Shown here: positions 1-10,852 of the stretch, one piece after another
Position numbering within the stretch: position 1 is the first letter of the stretch
Layout of the letters: every line of letters begins with the position of its first letter
From: Hypomyces perniciosus
Taxonomy: Eukaryota; Ascomycota; Sordariomycetes; Hypocreales; Hypocreaceae
Length of the DNA stretch: 64,000 nt
Assembly (NCBI GenBank): GCA_008477525.1
Contig: SPDT01000003.1
Span: 4,092,001-4,156,000, forward strand
Direction of reading: 5' to 3'
Position numbers and translations under genes: made by a program
Notes under the pieces: model-generated
The model's database searches: none
The model's input: only the letters and a program-made list of their open reading frames with translations
What the model was told of the DNA's origin: nothing

Positions 1-664
1 CGTTGTGAAGCTCCGCTTTGCATCCCTCCCACTCGCACAAGAAGGCAATGAACGATGTCCTGAGTCCCTGATAGATCTGCCACGGCGGCGGGGATTGTGC
101 TTTGGGGGGTCGTCCACGTCGTTTAGTGTACCCAGAAGGGGTAGTCTTTAGCTTCACAGGTCGAACAGGCCTCCCCGTAGCTGCCGTCGTTGTCGTCGTC
201 GCTTTGGCCTTTGTGGCCGATTTACTCGCGTCACCTTCACGCATAGCGGAGTAGGACATGCCTGCTTTCCAGCCCTTTGGTCTTCCTCTGACGCCGGACT
301 TGATGGCAGGAGTAGTTGTTGATGAGCCCACCTGCACTGGGAGAGGCACTGGCATCTCTTTTCTTACCCGAGACGACGGACTCGAGGTAGCAGAGCTTGC
401 TGTTCCGGGTCCATTATTGACCTGGTGAGTCCAAGAAAATGCCTGCTTTTGGATCGGGGAGGCTTTCAAGACCACTGCCATGCGTGACTCGCGCTTCTGT
501 GGCGTGCTCGCCTTGGGGGCCTCGGGCTGAGTTGACGTTGTAGATGAGAGCGGGTCCTCGCTGCTGAGGCTATTCGGGGATGAGAGCCTGACTATACTCT
601 GTGGTGCGAATAATTGAGACCTTGGACGAGATGTCTGGTCGCGAGATAAGCGCATTGGATCCAT
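1..664 (-). CDS. AT-hook / C2H2-type DNA-binding protein, 5' part only
   Basis: An open frame runs from an ATG at 664 down to the window edge without a stop (about 221 residues), so the gene continues outside. The first 90 residues are Ser/Pro/Thr-rich and disordered. Two AT-hook-like cores follow: RGRPKGWK near residue 130 and RRGRPPK near residue 183. The visible end reads FLCEWEGCKAELHN, which looks like the start of a C2H2 zinc finger (C-x4-C). AT-hooks bind the minor groove of AT-rich DNA, so a chromatin or transcription role is inferred, not shown. No intron is needed in the visible part. The C-terminal half is missing, so the family cannot be fixed. Confidence 0.75.
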   Translation of the reverse strand, partial: MDPMRLSRDQTSRPRSQLFAPQSIVRLSSPNSLSSEDPLSSTTSTQPEAPKASTPQKRESRMAVVLKASPIQKQAFSWTHQVNNGPGTASSATSSPSSRVRKEMPVPLPVQVGSSTTTPAIKSGVRGRPKGWKAGMSYSAMREGDASKSATKAKATTTTTAATGRPVRPVKLKTTPSGYTKRRGRPPKAQSPPPWQIYQGLRTSFIAFLCEWEGCKAELHN

Positions 665-1139
665 ACTGGCTATTGCGCAGCGAAATGGGATTTGCCTGGT
701 GTAATTGGAAGTTGATGAACTCGATTGTTTAGGTATGGGATAGTCTGAAGTTGAGGATGATTGGAGGTCCAAGGAGTCTTGAGTGCCAAATCAGACCCAC
801 TATTTTGCTGTCTCAGCGCACAAGCACTGCTCAACCAGCCTCAAAGGGAAAACCAACATACCTCTCAGAGGAGAACAGGCACCCATAAATCATTCAATTA
901 TTTACGGAGTATTCATCATGGCCGGAGCAAAATGATAAAACATTATGTACTGGCTCGCGACAGCAGACTCGGGTCAACACCTAGACAACACGAACCTGGA
1001 GAGAATCTGATATTCAAGCAGATCATCTGCTTGGCAGTGTCGGACACTATCATACACGTTGCTTTTGAGATACCATGACTGGAAACCTATAAATACACTC
1101 ATGATCTGAATACAGAATAGTCCTCGTACAGTAGATTCA
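665..1139. other. Intergenic, 475 bases
   Basis: This gap lies between the start of the AT-hook gene and the stop of the SerRS gene, both on the minus strand. It would hold the promoter of the first and the 3' end of the second. The only marked item is a TACGGAGTATT word at about 903-913. The open frame at 761-1078 is not homologous to anything I know. Confidence 0.6.
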
Positions 1140-2663
1140 TCACTCTCGTGCCATATCATCTGGTCCAGCCTTCATCCGTCGTGGCGACGGTCCGATCGTA
1201 TCCTTCCCATCCATCCACGGGCGCAGACACTCCGGAATAGTCACTGTCCCCGCCTTTTCATCCCATCCATTCTCCAACAGCGCGGCCAACACCCTCGGCA
1301 CCGCCAATGCTGTCCCGTTCGCCGTCCAAGGGAACCCCAACTTGCCGCTCTCGACCTTGGTTCGTGTCGCTAACCTTCTGGTCTGGTAATCCGTGCACAA
1401 GCTGGCTGACGTGACCTCCCCCCATCCGCCGCTGTGGTGCTCCCTGCTCGGGAACCAGGCCTCCATGTCAACTTTACGTGTGGCTGAGGCGCCGAGGTCC
1501 ATCGCCGGCATGGACAGCACGCGACAGTACAAGCCCAGCGACGACAAGATCTCAGTCTGCATATCGAGCATCTCATCGAACACGTCCTGCGCCATCTCCT
1601 CATCTGGCAGTGTCCATGCAAACATCTCGACCTTGGTGAACTCATGCACACGATATAGACCCTTGGTTTCGACACCGCGGGCACCGGCTTCAGCGCGATA
1701 GCATCGTGATACGGCAACACGCTTCATAGGCAGATCTGTTGGATCAATGGTGTTCATGGCTTTCATGCCCGCAAGTGGGATTTCCGAGGTGCCTGCCAGA
1801 CACATCTCGGGCACACCGCGATCGGCATCCGATGAGGATTGAGCAATGGAATAGACCTGCTGCTCGCCATGCTGGTCGCGGGGCTGAAACCCACAGGCAG
1901 CGCCAATATGACTATACACCAGGCTAGGAGGCGATACCTGAGTCCATCCGTGTTTAGTAACCACCGCGAGCGCATATTGTACCAGCGCCTGTTCGAGCCG
2001 TGCTGCCTCGCCGATGAGATAGTACCACCCCCAACCAGAAGCCGTGGCTGCGCCAGCAAAGTCGAGGATTCCCAGCTCAGCCCCGATGTGTACATGTGAC
2101 CTCCAGATGTTCTCCGATCCCTCTTCGAACCTGGGCGGTTCGCTGATGTAGCTGAGAACCTCCGGTTCATCGCCTCTAGGAGTATCAGCGCTAGTGAGAT
2201 TGGGAATCTCAAGCGCAAGCTCCTCCATTTGTGCAACGGCACTTGCCTCTTGCTTCTCGATTCCAGCCAGCTGAGCCTTCAACTCCCTAGCCTCCTCATG
2301 GACCTTATCCCAGCTCATCTGCTTCACATCCTTCAGGTCCTCATCGCCACTGCTGGTGGCTGAATTCGCTAATTGCTTCCTTAACAAATTAGACCTCTCC
2401 CTTAGCGCGCGACCATCTCGTTGCAACTGTTGCCATTCAGCATGGAGCTCAGCTATCCTGGTGGGATTGCCCGCCAGGCGCTTGTAGTTGCGCTCTAGAC
2501 AGGTTTGTTCATAGAGCTCCGGATTCTGACGGATGTGTTTTATGTCGACGATTGGTTTAGGTGCTGTAGATGGCCGCTTGTGGTCAGAGAAGCCTCGGAT
2601 ATAGGCAATATGTGGCCTTAACCGCAAATTGGGGCCGCGAAGGCATAATAATGATCTGTTCAT
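1140..2663 (-). CDS. DIA4: Seryl-tRNA synthetase, mitochondrial type
   Basis: A 507-residue class II aminoacyl-tRNA synthetase that charges tRNA-Ser, intronless here. I start at the ATG at 2663; the longer open frame upstream begins with TTG, not ATG. The protein opens with an Arg/Leu-rich stretch without acids (MNRSLLCLRGPNLRLRPH), typical of a mitochondrial presequence. The N-terminal tRNA-binding coiled-coil follows (VDIKHIRQNPELYEQ onward). Then come class II motif 2 (RCYRAEAGARGVETKGLYR, VHEFTKVEMF) and motif 3 (NGTALAVPRVLAALLE). Such enzymes match yeast Dia4 rather than cytosolic Ses1, judged from the presequence and the bacterial-type core. Organelle location is inferred from sequence only. 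Confidence 0.93.
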   Translation of the reverse strand: MNRSLLCLRGPNLRLRPHIAYIRGFSDHKRPSTAPKPIVDIKHIRQNPELYEQTCLERNYKRLAGNPTRIAELHAEWQQLQRDGRALRERSNLLRKQLANSATSSGDEDLKDVKQMSWDKVHEEARELKAQLAGIEKQEASAVAQMEELALEIPNLTSADTPRGDEPEVLSYISEPPRFEEGSENIWRSHVHIGAELGILDFAGAATASGWGWYYLIGEAARLEQALVQYALAVVTKHGWTQVSPPSLVYSHIGAACGFQPRDQHGEQQVYSIAQSSSDADRGVPEMCLAGTSEIPLAGMKAMNTIDPTDLPMKRVAVSRCYRAEAGARGVETKGLYRVHEFTKVEMFAWTLPDEEMAQDVFDEMLDMQTEILSSLGLYCRVLSMPAMDLGASATRKVDMEAWFPSREHHSGGWGEVTSASLCTDYQTRRLATRTKVESGKLGFPWTANGTALAVPRVLAALLENGWDEKAGTVTIPECLRPWMDGKDTIGPSPRRMKAGPDDMARE

Positions 2664-3078
2664 GATGGGGGCTGATGTGCCGTCATGGCGTGAGCTGTTC
2701 GACTCATTCAATTGCTTTCAAACTTGAGATCCACTGAGAGCTTGAGGGAATATGCAATTGTGCGAGTTTTATGAAGTCGATAGAGGACGGTTGTCTGCGC
2801 CATTATCTACGTGGGTTTGCATATGTAATTAACCGGCTCATTTCATAATCGAACTTAATGGGCCTAGCTTTTCACACCGTACCTTTTTAAAGATACCGTT
2901 TTGATCCTTCCAAAGGGCAGTCACATTACGACGTCGAACCTTTACGGCCTTTGACGTTAAGTGAAGATCGATAGGGATCGGGAAAAATCATCTAGCCAAT
3001 TCAACTACTTCACCCCCATTGGGCGGTCTCATCAGGAAACGCCGAGGTGAGGACGTAAGAACTGATCGAACTAACAGA
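2664..3078. other. Intergenic, 415 bases
   Basis: Upstream region of SerRS and downstream of the Gfd2-like remnant. No coding sequence, RNA or repeat was recognised. It contains AT-rich stretches near 2825-2900 that may carry the SerRS promoter. Confidence 0.5.
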
Positions 3079-3826
3079 TCATGACCTTCTGTTGCTTTTG
3101 TCAAGACTGAGGCAGGGTCTATTCAGATGGTATATCAACCTAAACAAACCTCCGAATGTTCTCTTTCCCGCCTCATCTGTGCTCGAGTCGCACCGATTTT
3201 CTTCTGCTCCTCTTGAGTCCAGGGCTTTGATTGGTATTTCAGGCTGCTTTTGAACCTTTTTCCCCCGCTTTAGCAACGCCTCTGTGTGGGCGTCTATCTG
3301 ATGGGGAATCGGGTGGTTGCTACCTGCTGTAGGATGCTGTTGATTAGCAAACCCTTGGGCTGTTAAAAGAAGAGGAGCTCTCAAGGTAAAGTGTGCATTA
3401 TTCCCAGCGTAACGAAATTTGTCATATAGACATCCTACCAAGCCGAGCAGATCACCGAGAGAACCGGTCCAGAATTCAATTACTTCGTTGGCTACACGGA
3501 AACTATACAGGGTAGCGGACGGAGATTTCTGGAATCGAAAGCCGATAGCCTCCATCACCTGGAGGTCATGACGCATTCCGTGTCCGACAAGGACGATGCT
3601 TCGAGCCTGTGGCATGGAAGATTGAATGGAGCTGACCATATCGGATGAATAGATTGCGACTGTTTCTCCAAAAAGAGACTTGTTGGAGGGTTTCGTAAGG
3701 TATGAAGAGGATCTTGTGGAGAAGGTGAAAGTCAAGATAGAAGATCTCCGGTGTCTAGAACAGCAAGACCGACTTGACAATTGACTTCATGATCGAATCC
3801 GCGCTTAATTCCTGGAATGTTCTGGA
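3079..3826 (-). pseudogene. Gfd2/YDR514C-like RNase H-fold protein, C-terminal remnant
   Basis: The reading frame at 3079-3780 contains a run typical of the Gfd2/YDR514C-like C-terminal domain: FLFGET-like SLFGETVAIY, then IVLVGHGMRHDLQ, then EFWTGSLGDLLGLVGC and NAHFTLRAPLLLTAQGF. The family has a predicted 3'-5' exonuclease/RNase H fold; its biochemical role is unclear. The segment that should precede it (PGIKRGFDHEVNCQVGLAV, LDTGDLL) is present at about 3755-3826 but in another frame, followed at once by a stop. About a dozen residues also seem lost at the junction. The usual N-terminal half of the family is not found upstream. I read this as a truncated, frameshifted relic rather than a working gene. 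An undetected intron is possible but no good splice pair joins the frames. Confidence 0.65.
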
Positions 3827-5768
3827 AATTAATGCAACAATAATGAAATTAAACATGTCCGGTAAGTCCGAGGAAGGCCTTAAAGATCTTGTACAATATA
3901 TGGAGCCCTTTTCGTCTGCCCCTGATATGAGAAGGGGAGATATTATATGGTGGTTCCATACCCTCTCTTCACACAAACTAAGAAAGGGGGGGCTTTGCAG
4001 AGGATCTAGCCTTAGATAGGTGTCGGAGAATGGGGCTTTGTTTGTTATGGAGGAGAGTGGAGGTGTCTGGGAACACGTAGCCAGTGCTCCAGAGGCCAGA
4101 ATGAAGCACGAACGTAGGGCCACTACGACGATTGTCTTCCAGCTTGCTAGGCGGGGAAGGTCTCATATTGTCAGCTGGACTCTAGCAGTGGACTCTACTT
4201 CGTAGCAGTTCTGCCAGTAGTAGGTAGTGTCGTATATACGAAGTACGAAGTAACTCGTACATTCTCCAGCCCATGGAACACATAGTGATGGTAGCATTCA
4301 TTGCTACAGCTGATCCGAATATAAGCTTCTTCTGTAGCTTCAAACGGAGGGCGGAGCTTTCCGCACCAGTCAAAGACATCGCCTCGATCCTTCAGCCCTT
4401 CAACCACCATTCCACGAACCCCTGCATCAACTTGCTCTGCCTCACCAATTCTCAACATTGGCACCGTCCGGAAATAGCAACGTCCGCCTCACACTCGTCT
4501 TGTTGCCCACTTTGAGAGTACCCAAAAAGCATCAACCAATGCATCACGCGCTGTCAGAGATTTGGACGTGTTCTCCCGAGATCTCGTGATCAATCACCAA
4601 GCCAGCACTATGCCGACTTGGCATTGTATAAAATGCCGAAAACAATACTACTACCTTAGTGCGGAGTACTCGCTGGCCATACGTCATTCCCGCACCCTAG
4701 AGTTGCAGCGCCGTGGGGCGTTGTCCAGATTGTTTCGATTCTACGGATTACGGAGAACCCCGTATGAAAAGTAGCACCAGATACCATTACCCCGTACCTC
4801 GATTCTATTCTCCAAGAGGGACTCGGTGAAGTGTTTGGGATAGCACTTTGCTTTGCAACGAGGCTGTGCTCTGTTAGACTGCGCGGTGGAGTTTCCTGAC
4901 CAACACAGGGCTGTGTGCGTATTTGCTCGTATTATTTCCGCTATACTTGCCTATGAGCAGATTGGATAAAGAAATGCAGCGAGACATGCAGGAACGTTGT
5001 ACTCCGTACGAGGTACAAGCTAGTAATTCGGTCTGCTCCATCCGGAGTCTCCGTACTGGAGTCGCAACGGGACCGCCTCAAGAATCAGAGGGAGGATAGC
5101 CAGTCGAATGCGACACAAAGAACCCATCGTCTGGGCCAAGAACCACACGTGTCACAGCCAAGGCCATTGAATAGTCAGACACGAACTGCTCTGCCCTACC
5201 TATTGAGTCATTTGTGATTGCTCTTATAATAACCGCGAAGAAGAGGCAGTGCCTGAAAATCTCCGAGGGCTAGACCCAAGTTCCCCAACTAGACATAAGA
5301 TTCGAGGGGAGTGTCAGCAGGCAGAATACGGAAATACAACAAAAATATTGTATTATCGGTTGAATCTCTCCGAGGGTCACTGCTCGAGTTTTTGTTTGGG
5401 GGTTGGTGGCCAAGTGGCGTCGATCAGGAGGATCAAAGACCATCATTTCCCTTTTCCGACCCAGTGGAGATAGTTATCGCTAGTCTTGGGGAATCCCTGC
5501 ATTAAGCTACCGCGGCTATCCGCAGGCATCTAGAAACGTTCAGGGATGTTTCGCTGCAGAGAAATAGTATTATCGCAGGCTATACTTCGTAGATAAGTGA
5601 TACGTGCAAGGACTAGTAGCTAGCATTGTCACCATACCATAGTACCTTACCTACCTACTCCGTACCTTCCTACCTATATAACATAACCCCGCGACACCGA
5701 GGCGTCTTCTCCTCTTCCACATTCGGGCCACCTCTACGCCGTACCACCAGCAATAATCATAATCCGCC
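3827..5768. other. Intergenic, about 1.9 kb, with palindromic TACNNNGTA words
   Basis: No convincing gene. Several short words of one type occur: TACGAAGTACGAAGTA at 4238-4253, GCGGAGTACT at 4661, TACTCCGTACG at 5000, a CGGAGTCTCCGTAC block at 5043, TACTTCGTAG at 5583, and TACTCCGTACC at 5657. The last 130 bases before 5769 are C/T-rich and likely form the promoter and leader of the next gene. Open frames here are short, and none resembles a known family. Confidence 0.55.
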
Positions 5769-8536
5769 ATGAGCTATGAATCAGACCCGAAGATCGCAAA
5801 AGCGGCTATTCCACCGTCTCCCTCCAGTGTTGCGACTGCAGATGCAGAAGCAGAAGCAGAAGCGCCGCCGAGATACACCGACGTGGCGGGCGCTCCCGAT
5901 GTCGATGTAACCGCCTCGTTTGCTGAGCTGTCGCTCACTCCCAGTGACGGCACCGAAGGTCCTCAGGTCGATACCTGTCTCGCTCACTTGAAACTGCTCC
6001 ATGCCATCAATGCCTTGAAAGAAGATGTCGGATACACTGAGGGCCTGTGGGGGCTCTGGGACAGTCACGCAGACCACCATAAAGACATTCTCGAGGGAGC
6101 AGAGACGCTTCCTCACGAGATCGGCATCGATATGCTGAACGAGAAAGAGAAGAAAAAGATCACCCTGAGCAGGATCCGTGAGAAGCGGTGGGCGCTGTTC
6201 ATTGCGCGCGCAGTCGACCGATACGAGGCGTGGTGGAATGCACTTCCGAAGACGATGTTGTCGGAGATGGATATGGCCACAGAACGCAGCACCAAGTACA
6301 CCGATTTCGCCATACAGGGCACTCCAATAGTTTGGGAGGAGCATATGCTGCCGCCTCTAGGTGCGTCTTGTGTATCGAAAGTGCTCCCCCGACAACCAAG
6401 TAACTAACTGCTACAGACGTCTTGATGGTCATGCATTCTCATATGCTGAACCCCCAGGACTTCCTCGAGGACTCCATACGCAACGGTTTGAACGGATATT
6501 GGACCGCAGGTTTGCCATGGCAGCTTATCAACAGCGCCATCGCGACAGACTTCACCTACAATCCTACACCCGACGCACAGAAATTTTGGACTTCACAAAC
6601 TGGCCGCAGCTGGGAAAATCAAGATGACCCCATGACCAAGACCATCAAATGCCCATGGTGCAAGTCAAAATTCGATGTACCTTGGACGACCTGTGGAACG
6701 GATGAGACGTCGAAGGATGATAAGTAAGACAATAATTGCACATCGACCGTGTGTATTCATGGCTGACCCGTCTTCCCCTTCATATAGGTCCCTGGAACTC
6801 GTTGGAAAGGGTTATGGTGACGGCAAATTCACCCAGAGCTGTCCTAACTGCTATAGGACCAACAACAAGGAGCTCCTATCTGTCGCCAAGTTCATACACG
6901 ATTCAACGCAGTTGCTCACCTACTCCGTTCCTATGCCAGGCACGGTTCTAGATCCAAAGAACGGCAGACCCGAACTCATTACCGAGCTTCCCAAAAACTC
7001 TCTCGTCTTCCCACGGACTTTTCCAAATCGCATGATCCACCAAGAGTTGCGCATCAAAATTATGGAGCTTATTGACCCGACCTCCACAGACTCGCAACCC
7101 CCATCCATGGAAACGGTGCGAAATTTGATCGAGAAGACAACAACAAACGAGCAGGCTGTCCGCCGCATCGATTTCTCTACCACCCGCTTTGGACGCTACA
7201 CGATGAGACCTGAGTCGAGAGTCGCCACGCGGAAAATGATGAGTCGCTACTGGGAAAACTTCTCGCCGTTTGCCCTCGATCTCTGCGGCGCTGTGATGCG
7301 TCAGGGAGTCTTCATCGACAAGATGGTCAAGCTCGACTGGCTACATAGCCCATCTGCGAAAGACACCATGGGTCGACTGATCAAAAAGTACAAACGCTTC
7401 ATCACCATCATGGAACGCAACCCCTTCAGAATGGTCGTCCCGACGTTGGATGTCGACTTGGCTTGGCATACACATCAACTAAGCCCGCATGACTACTATG
7501 CTTACACAGTAAAGAAGACGGGCAAGTTCATCGACCACGACGACAAGATCGAAGAAAACAAGCTTAGCGACGCGTTTGAGTGGACGACCAAGACCTACCA
7601 AGACATGTATGGCGAGATCTACAGCGAATGCACATGTTGGTATTGCGAAAGTAAGTCCCACCCCTCTCTCAGCATATCCCCCAACTACCAAACAGTTAGT
7701 TCATGGGGCTAACAAACAAACTCTTTCAGCAATACGCACCTCGCAAAGCTCAAGACTGAGCAGACTCCTACGCGTGTCCCAAGGAGACAAACTCGCAGAT
7801 TCCTTCCACGACTCCGGCGCCGCACGGCTCTGCCCACCGGCCAATTCAGCCCATATCTCAGCCCATAACTCAGTCAAGTCCCTGGAGACTCCCGAGCGCG
7901 CCAAGGTAGCCGATTATTTCCGCGCCAGGCAAAAGATGAAGCTTGAGAATGCGTACCAGAAGGCCGCCAAGCGAGCCGAGAAGAAGGGGCGGAAACTGCC
8001 ACCTCGCGATGAGTACTACGATCATTGGGGCTACTCGTACTACAGTAAGCTACTATCCTGCTCCCCTTTCCCTGTCATCTTCGCATGTTGCTGATGCCAG
8101 TCTTGTAGTGTATGGTCCATTCATGTATCCCCTGTACATCACCCCAGGCATATACTATGGATGGGATCCATGCCAGGTCACTGCCGGCGCCGGCGCGTGG
8201 GCGAACTGCGCGGCCGGAACTTGCGGAGGTGCAGCAGCAGTAGCCATAGCTGGGGGTTGCGGGGGGGCTGGTGGGTGTGGCCACGCTTTTGTCGGAGTAA
8301 GTGAATATCTTTGATATCCCCCTTTTCTTGCGTTTCGTTAACAAGGGGTTCGCTAGGGATGCGGTGCCTCCGACTTTGGTGGCACGTGTGGTGCTGGAGG
8401 AGCAGGCTGCGGAGGCGGTTGTGGAGGTGGTGGATGCGGAGGAGGAGGATGCGGAAGTAAGTCCACGAACAATGCCTACAGTCGTTTCTTTGTTTTATTT
8501 TATTTTGCTAACTGAGTTCAAATAGGCGGCAGTTGA
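5769..8536 (+). CDS. GRDP/DUF1399 family protein with Gly-Cys-rich tail
   Basis: Seven exons: 5769-6360, 6417-6723, 6788-7650, 7730-8044, 8109-8296, 8357-8456, 8526-8536 (2,376 nt, 791 residues); all introns are GT-AG and 56-79 bases. The central part is the glycine-rich-domain-containing protein (DUF1399) fold. Its hallmark VDLAWHTHQLSPHDYYAY is in exon 3. Two Cys pairs that could bind zinc lie just before it (CPWCKSKF and SCPNC). The N-terminus is an Ala/Glu-rich disordered stretch. The last three exons encode a tail of repeated GGCGG-type units with about a dozen Cys. Plant GRDP proteins act in stress and development; the fungal role is unknown to me. The tail could be a metal-binding or cross-linked segment; that is inference. 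Confidence 0.88.
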
Positions 8537-9047
8537 GTTCAAAGCATAAGTTGGCTTATGTTTGGCATACTCGCCTGTTCGACATTGGAAGGGAAGCTGC
8601 TGTATAGCGTGTCTTGAATGGATTATGGGGGATACCTATCTATAAACTTGGAGGGGCTTGATTAAGATTTTTAGGACTTGAGGACTTTCTTATTGAATAC
8701 ATAGAAACAAATAAACCACTTTGGTATCCCGAGTGTGACGGAACTGGATTCTGATCAAACCAACAAATACCTACCCTATAACCATCGCCAACTAGACCAT
8801 GAAAAAAAAAACCTGAGAAATTAGCTTCGAGACCACGAATGTTTAAGGGGGTAAAATATTCATCTATTTCTCATCCACCTCTTTGTCTTGTTTACATGAT
8901 TAGCTACTTTCCTTTGCTCGTCTAATTCATCTAAATTATCCCGTGCCTCGCCATATCTTTGTTATATGAGCACAACCTCCCAGCAAAGCGCATGTGTAGT
9001 GTAGGAATGTATGGTTAGCGAATGGTGTGTTGAAGGAAGCACCAAAA
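8537..9047. other. Intergenic between convergent genes, 511 bases
   Basis: The GRDP gene and the dehydratase gene converge on this gap, so it should hold both 3' ends. AATACATAGAAACAAATAAACC at about 8694-8715 has AATAAA-like signals for the plus-strand gene. No gene or repeat seen. Confidence 0.5.
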
Positions 9048-10508
9048 TTAGTTGGGTTTGCGAGAACCCCCATTGACAAGGCAATCGTCACCTGGTTGTG
9101 GTGGGTCGTCCTTGGCAAGATGTTCGACATCGGGCATCACCTCTCCCTCGCTCACGACAGGGAATGGAGTAAGGACATGGCTAATGTCTCCCCACCATTC
9201 CTCGCCGAACCTTCGATACCAATCCACGGTCATCTGCAATCCTTCTTCGAAGGTGGTTCTCTGCTCCCACCCCAACTTTCGTAACTTGGTCCCATCGACG
9301 GCATACCTGCAATCATTGAAGGGTCGGTCATGGGTGTACTTTACCCATTTGCGAAACTGATCTGGCGTTTCATGGCCGATGTCCATTGCAGACAAGATTT
9401 TCCCGCACAGCTCCAGATTGGATATCTCGTCGGTGGAGCCGACGTTGTAGATATGGCCTACTTGACCTTTGTGCAAGATTGTGTCAAAGGCATCTGCTGC
9501 ATCGGCCGCGAACAGGTATCTTCGTGTTGGACTGCCATCGCCGTGTAGAACAACAGGACGCGCCCGATTCAGGAGGCATATGAACTTGGAAATAATTTCT
9601 GACACGCTTCAGCATGCGGAGTTATGATGGACTGTACGGAAGAGAAACTCACTCTCGGGATACTGGTGTGGTCCATAGACATTGTTGCTTCGGACGATGA
9701 TAATGGGAAGCTTGAAGCTCTTGTGGTATGAATGGACCAACATCTCGGCGGCGGCCTTGCTTGCAGCATACGGATTAGTCGGAGCTAGGATGCTGGACTC
9801 GAGCAGCTCATCCTCGCCATCCCTGACTTCCCCGTACACCTCATCCGTTGAGACGTGAATAAAGCGCTTGATGCAAGCCTTCTTGGCGCTTTCCAAGAGG
9901 ACATGAGTGCCGTAGACATTGGCGTGGGTGAAGCTGTAGGAATTGCCGAAGCTCAGGTCGACATGAGATTGCGCGGCGAAATGCATGACAGTGTCAATGT
10001 CGTAGCGCTGCATGCAGTCGAGGACCTCGGACGGATTGGTGAGGTCGCCATGGTAAAAGGTAAAGTTGCGCTTGTCGTTGAGAACGCGAGTGTTGTTGAG
10101 CGCTGAACAGTAGTCGAGCTTGTCGAACGACACGATGTTGTACGCCTGCGGATATGTGAGGGTGAGATGACGGACAACCCAAGAAGCGCTTTTTGGGGGG
10201 GGGGTTTACATTAGCTCAGTGCACGGCATCGCGGGATGAAAAGAAAGCAGCTCTTACATAAATCCGGCGCCACCGGTGATCATGATATTCTTGACTTCTG
10301 GACGAGGCTCAAATTGGGTGGTGCCCTTCAGAACAGGCGCCTCCTTCCAGACCTCCAGGTGCTGGAAATAGCTGCGATGCCCATTTACAGCGCCTTTGCG
10401 ACGGCCACACGGATCAGATCAGTCACGCATCCTTTTAATGTAGATAACGACACTGGCGAATGGAATGGGGGCGATTCCGCCAAGTCGGGCGCGCATACCG
10501 TTGGCCAT
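9048..10508 (-). CDS. Nucleotide-sugar (dTDP/UDP-glucose) 4,6-dehydratase, RmlB type
   Basis: Four exons on the minus strand: 10508-10499, 10393-10258, 10188-9653, 9598-9048 (1,233 nt, 410 residues). The first coding exon is only 10 nt (ATGGCCAACG); it joins to give MANGAVNGHRSYFQHLEVW. The extended short-chain dehydrogenase fold is clear: the NAD-binding IMITGGAGFIA glycine motif, the catalytic STDEVYGE (Thr-Asp-Glu) and the NPYAASKAAAE (YxxxK). These enzymes turn a nucleotide-glucose into the 4-keto-6-deoxy sugar, the first step to rhamnose. In fungi such as Botrytis the substrate is known to be UDP-glucose, so UDP-rhamnose synthesis is the likely pathway. No epimerase/reductase gene is next to it. 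Location should be cytosolic, as no signal is seen. Confidence 0.92.
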
Positions 10509-10704
10509 TGCGGTCTTTGCCGTGGGTCTCGGTCTCCAGCTGGGCATTCGAACAGCGGCTGGCGCCATGGATAGATAGATAATATATGGATGAATGAATG
10601 AATGAAGCAGCCGTCATAAACGGAGCGGCGATGCCAAGAGATGACGTCGCAGGGCTTCGTTGCGATGGCGCGCGCAAGACGGAAATGACGAGCTGGAGGA
10701 AGTT

Positions 10705-10733
10705 GACGACGACGACGATGATGATGATGACGA
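10705..10733. repeat. GAC/GAT trinucleotide microsatellite
   Basis: About nine trinucleotide units change from GAC to GAT along the tract, upstream of the dehydratase gene. Not in any coding exon that I model. Confidence 0.9.
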
Positions 10734-10790
10734 TGGACTTGTCGAAAGAAGAAATCCGCCTAGCTGAAGCCTTTGAGCCAGCCGTCTCAT

Positions 10791-10852
10791 GACAGAAAGA
10801 CAGAGAGACAGAGAGACAGAGAGACAGAGAGACAGAGGAGACAGAGAGACAG
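10791..10852. repeat. GACAGA / GAGACA microsatellite
   Basis: A purine-rich tract of repeated GACAGA units, about 60 bases long with a few interruptions. It lies roughly 290 bases upstream of the dehydratase start codon on the other strand (there it reads as a pyrimidine-rich TCTGTC tract). Confidence 0.92.

Noticed and set aside
2664..2711. Longer start for SerRS
   Set aside because: The upstream codon is TTG; the ATG at 2663 gives a good mitochondrial leader.
2930..2985. GGTTCGAC-like B box on the minus strand
   Set aside because: The following bases do not fit the box end and no cloverleaf can be drawn.
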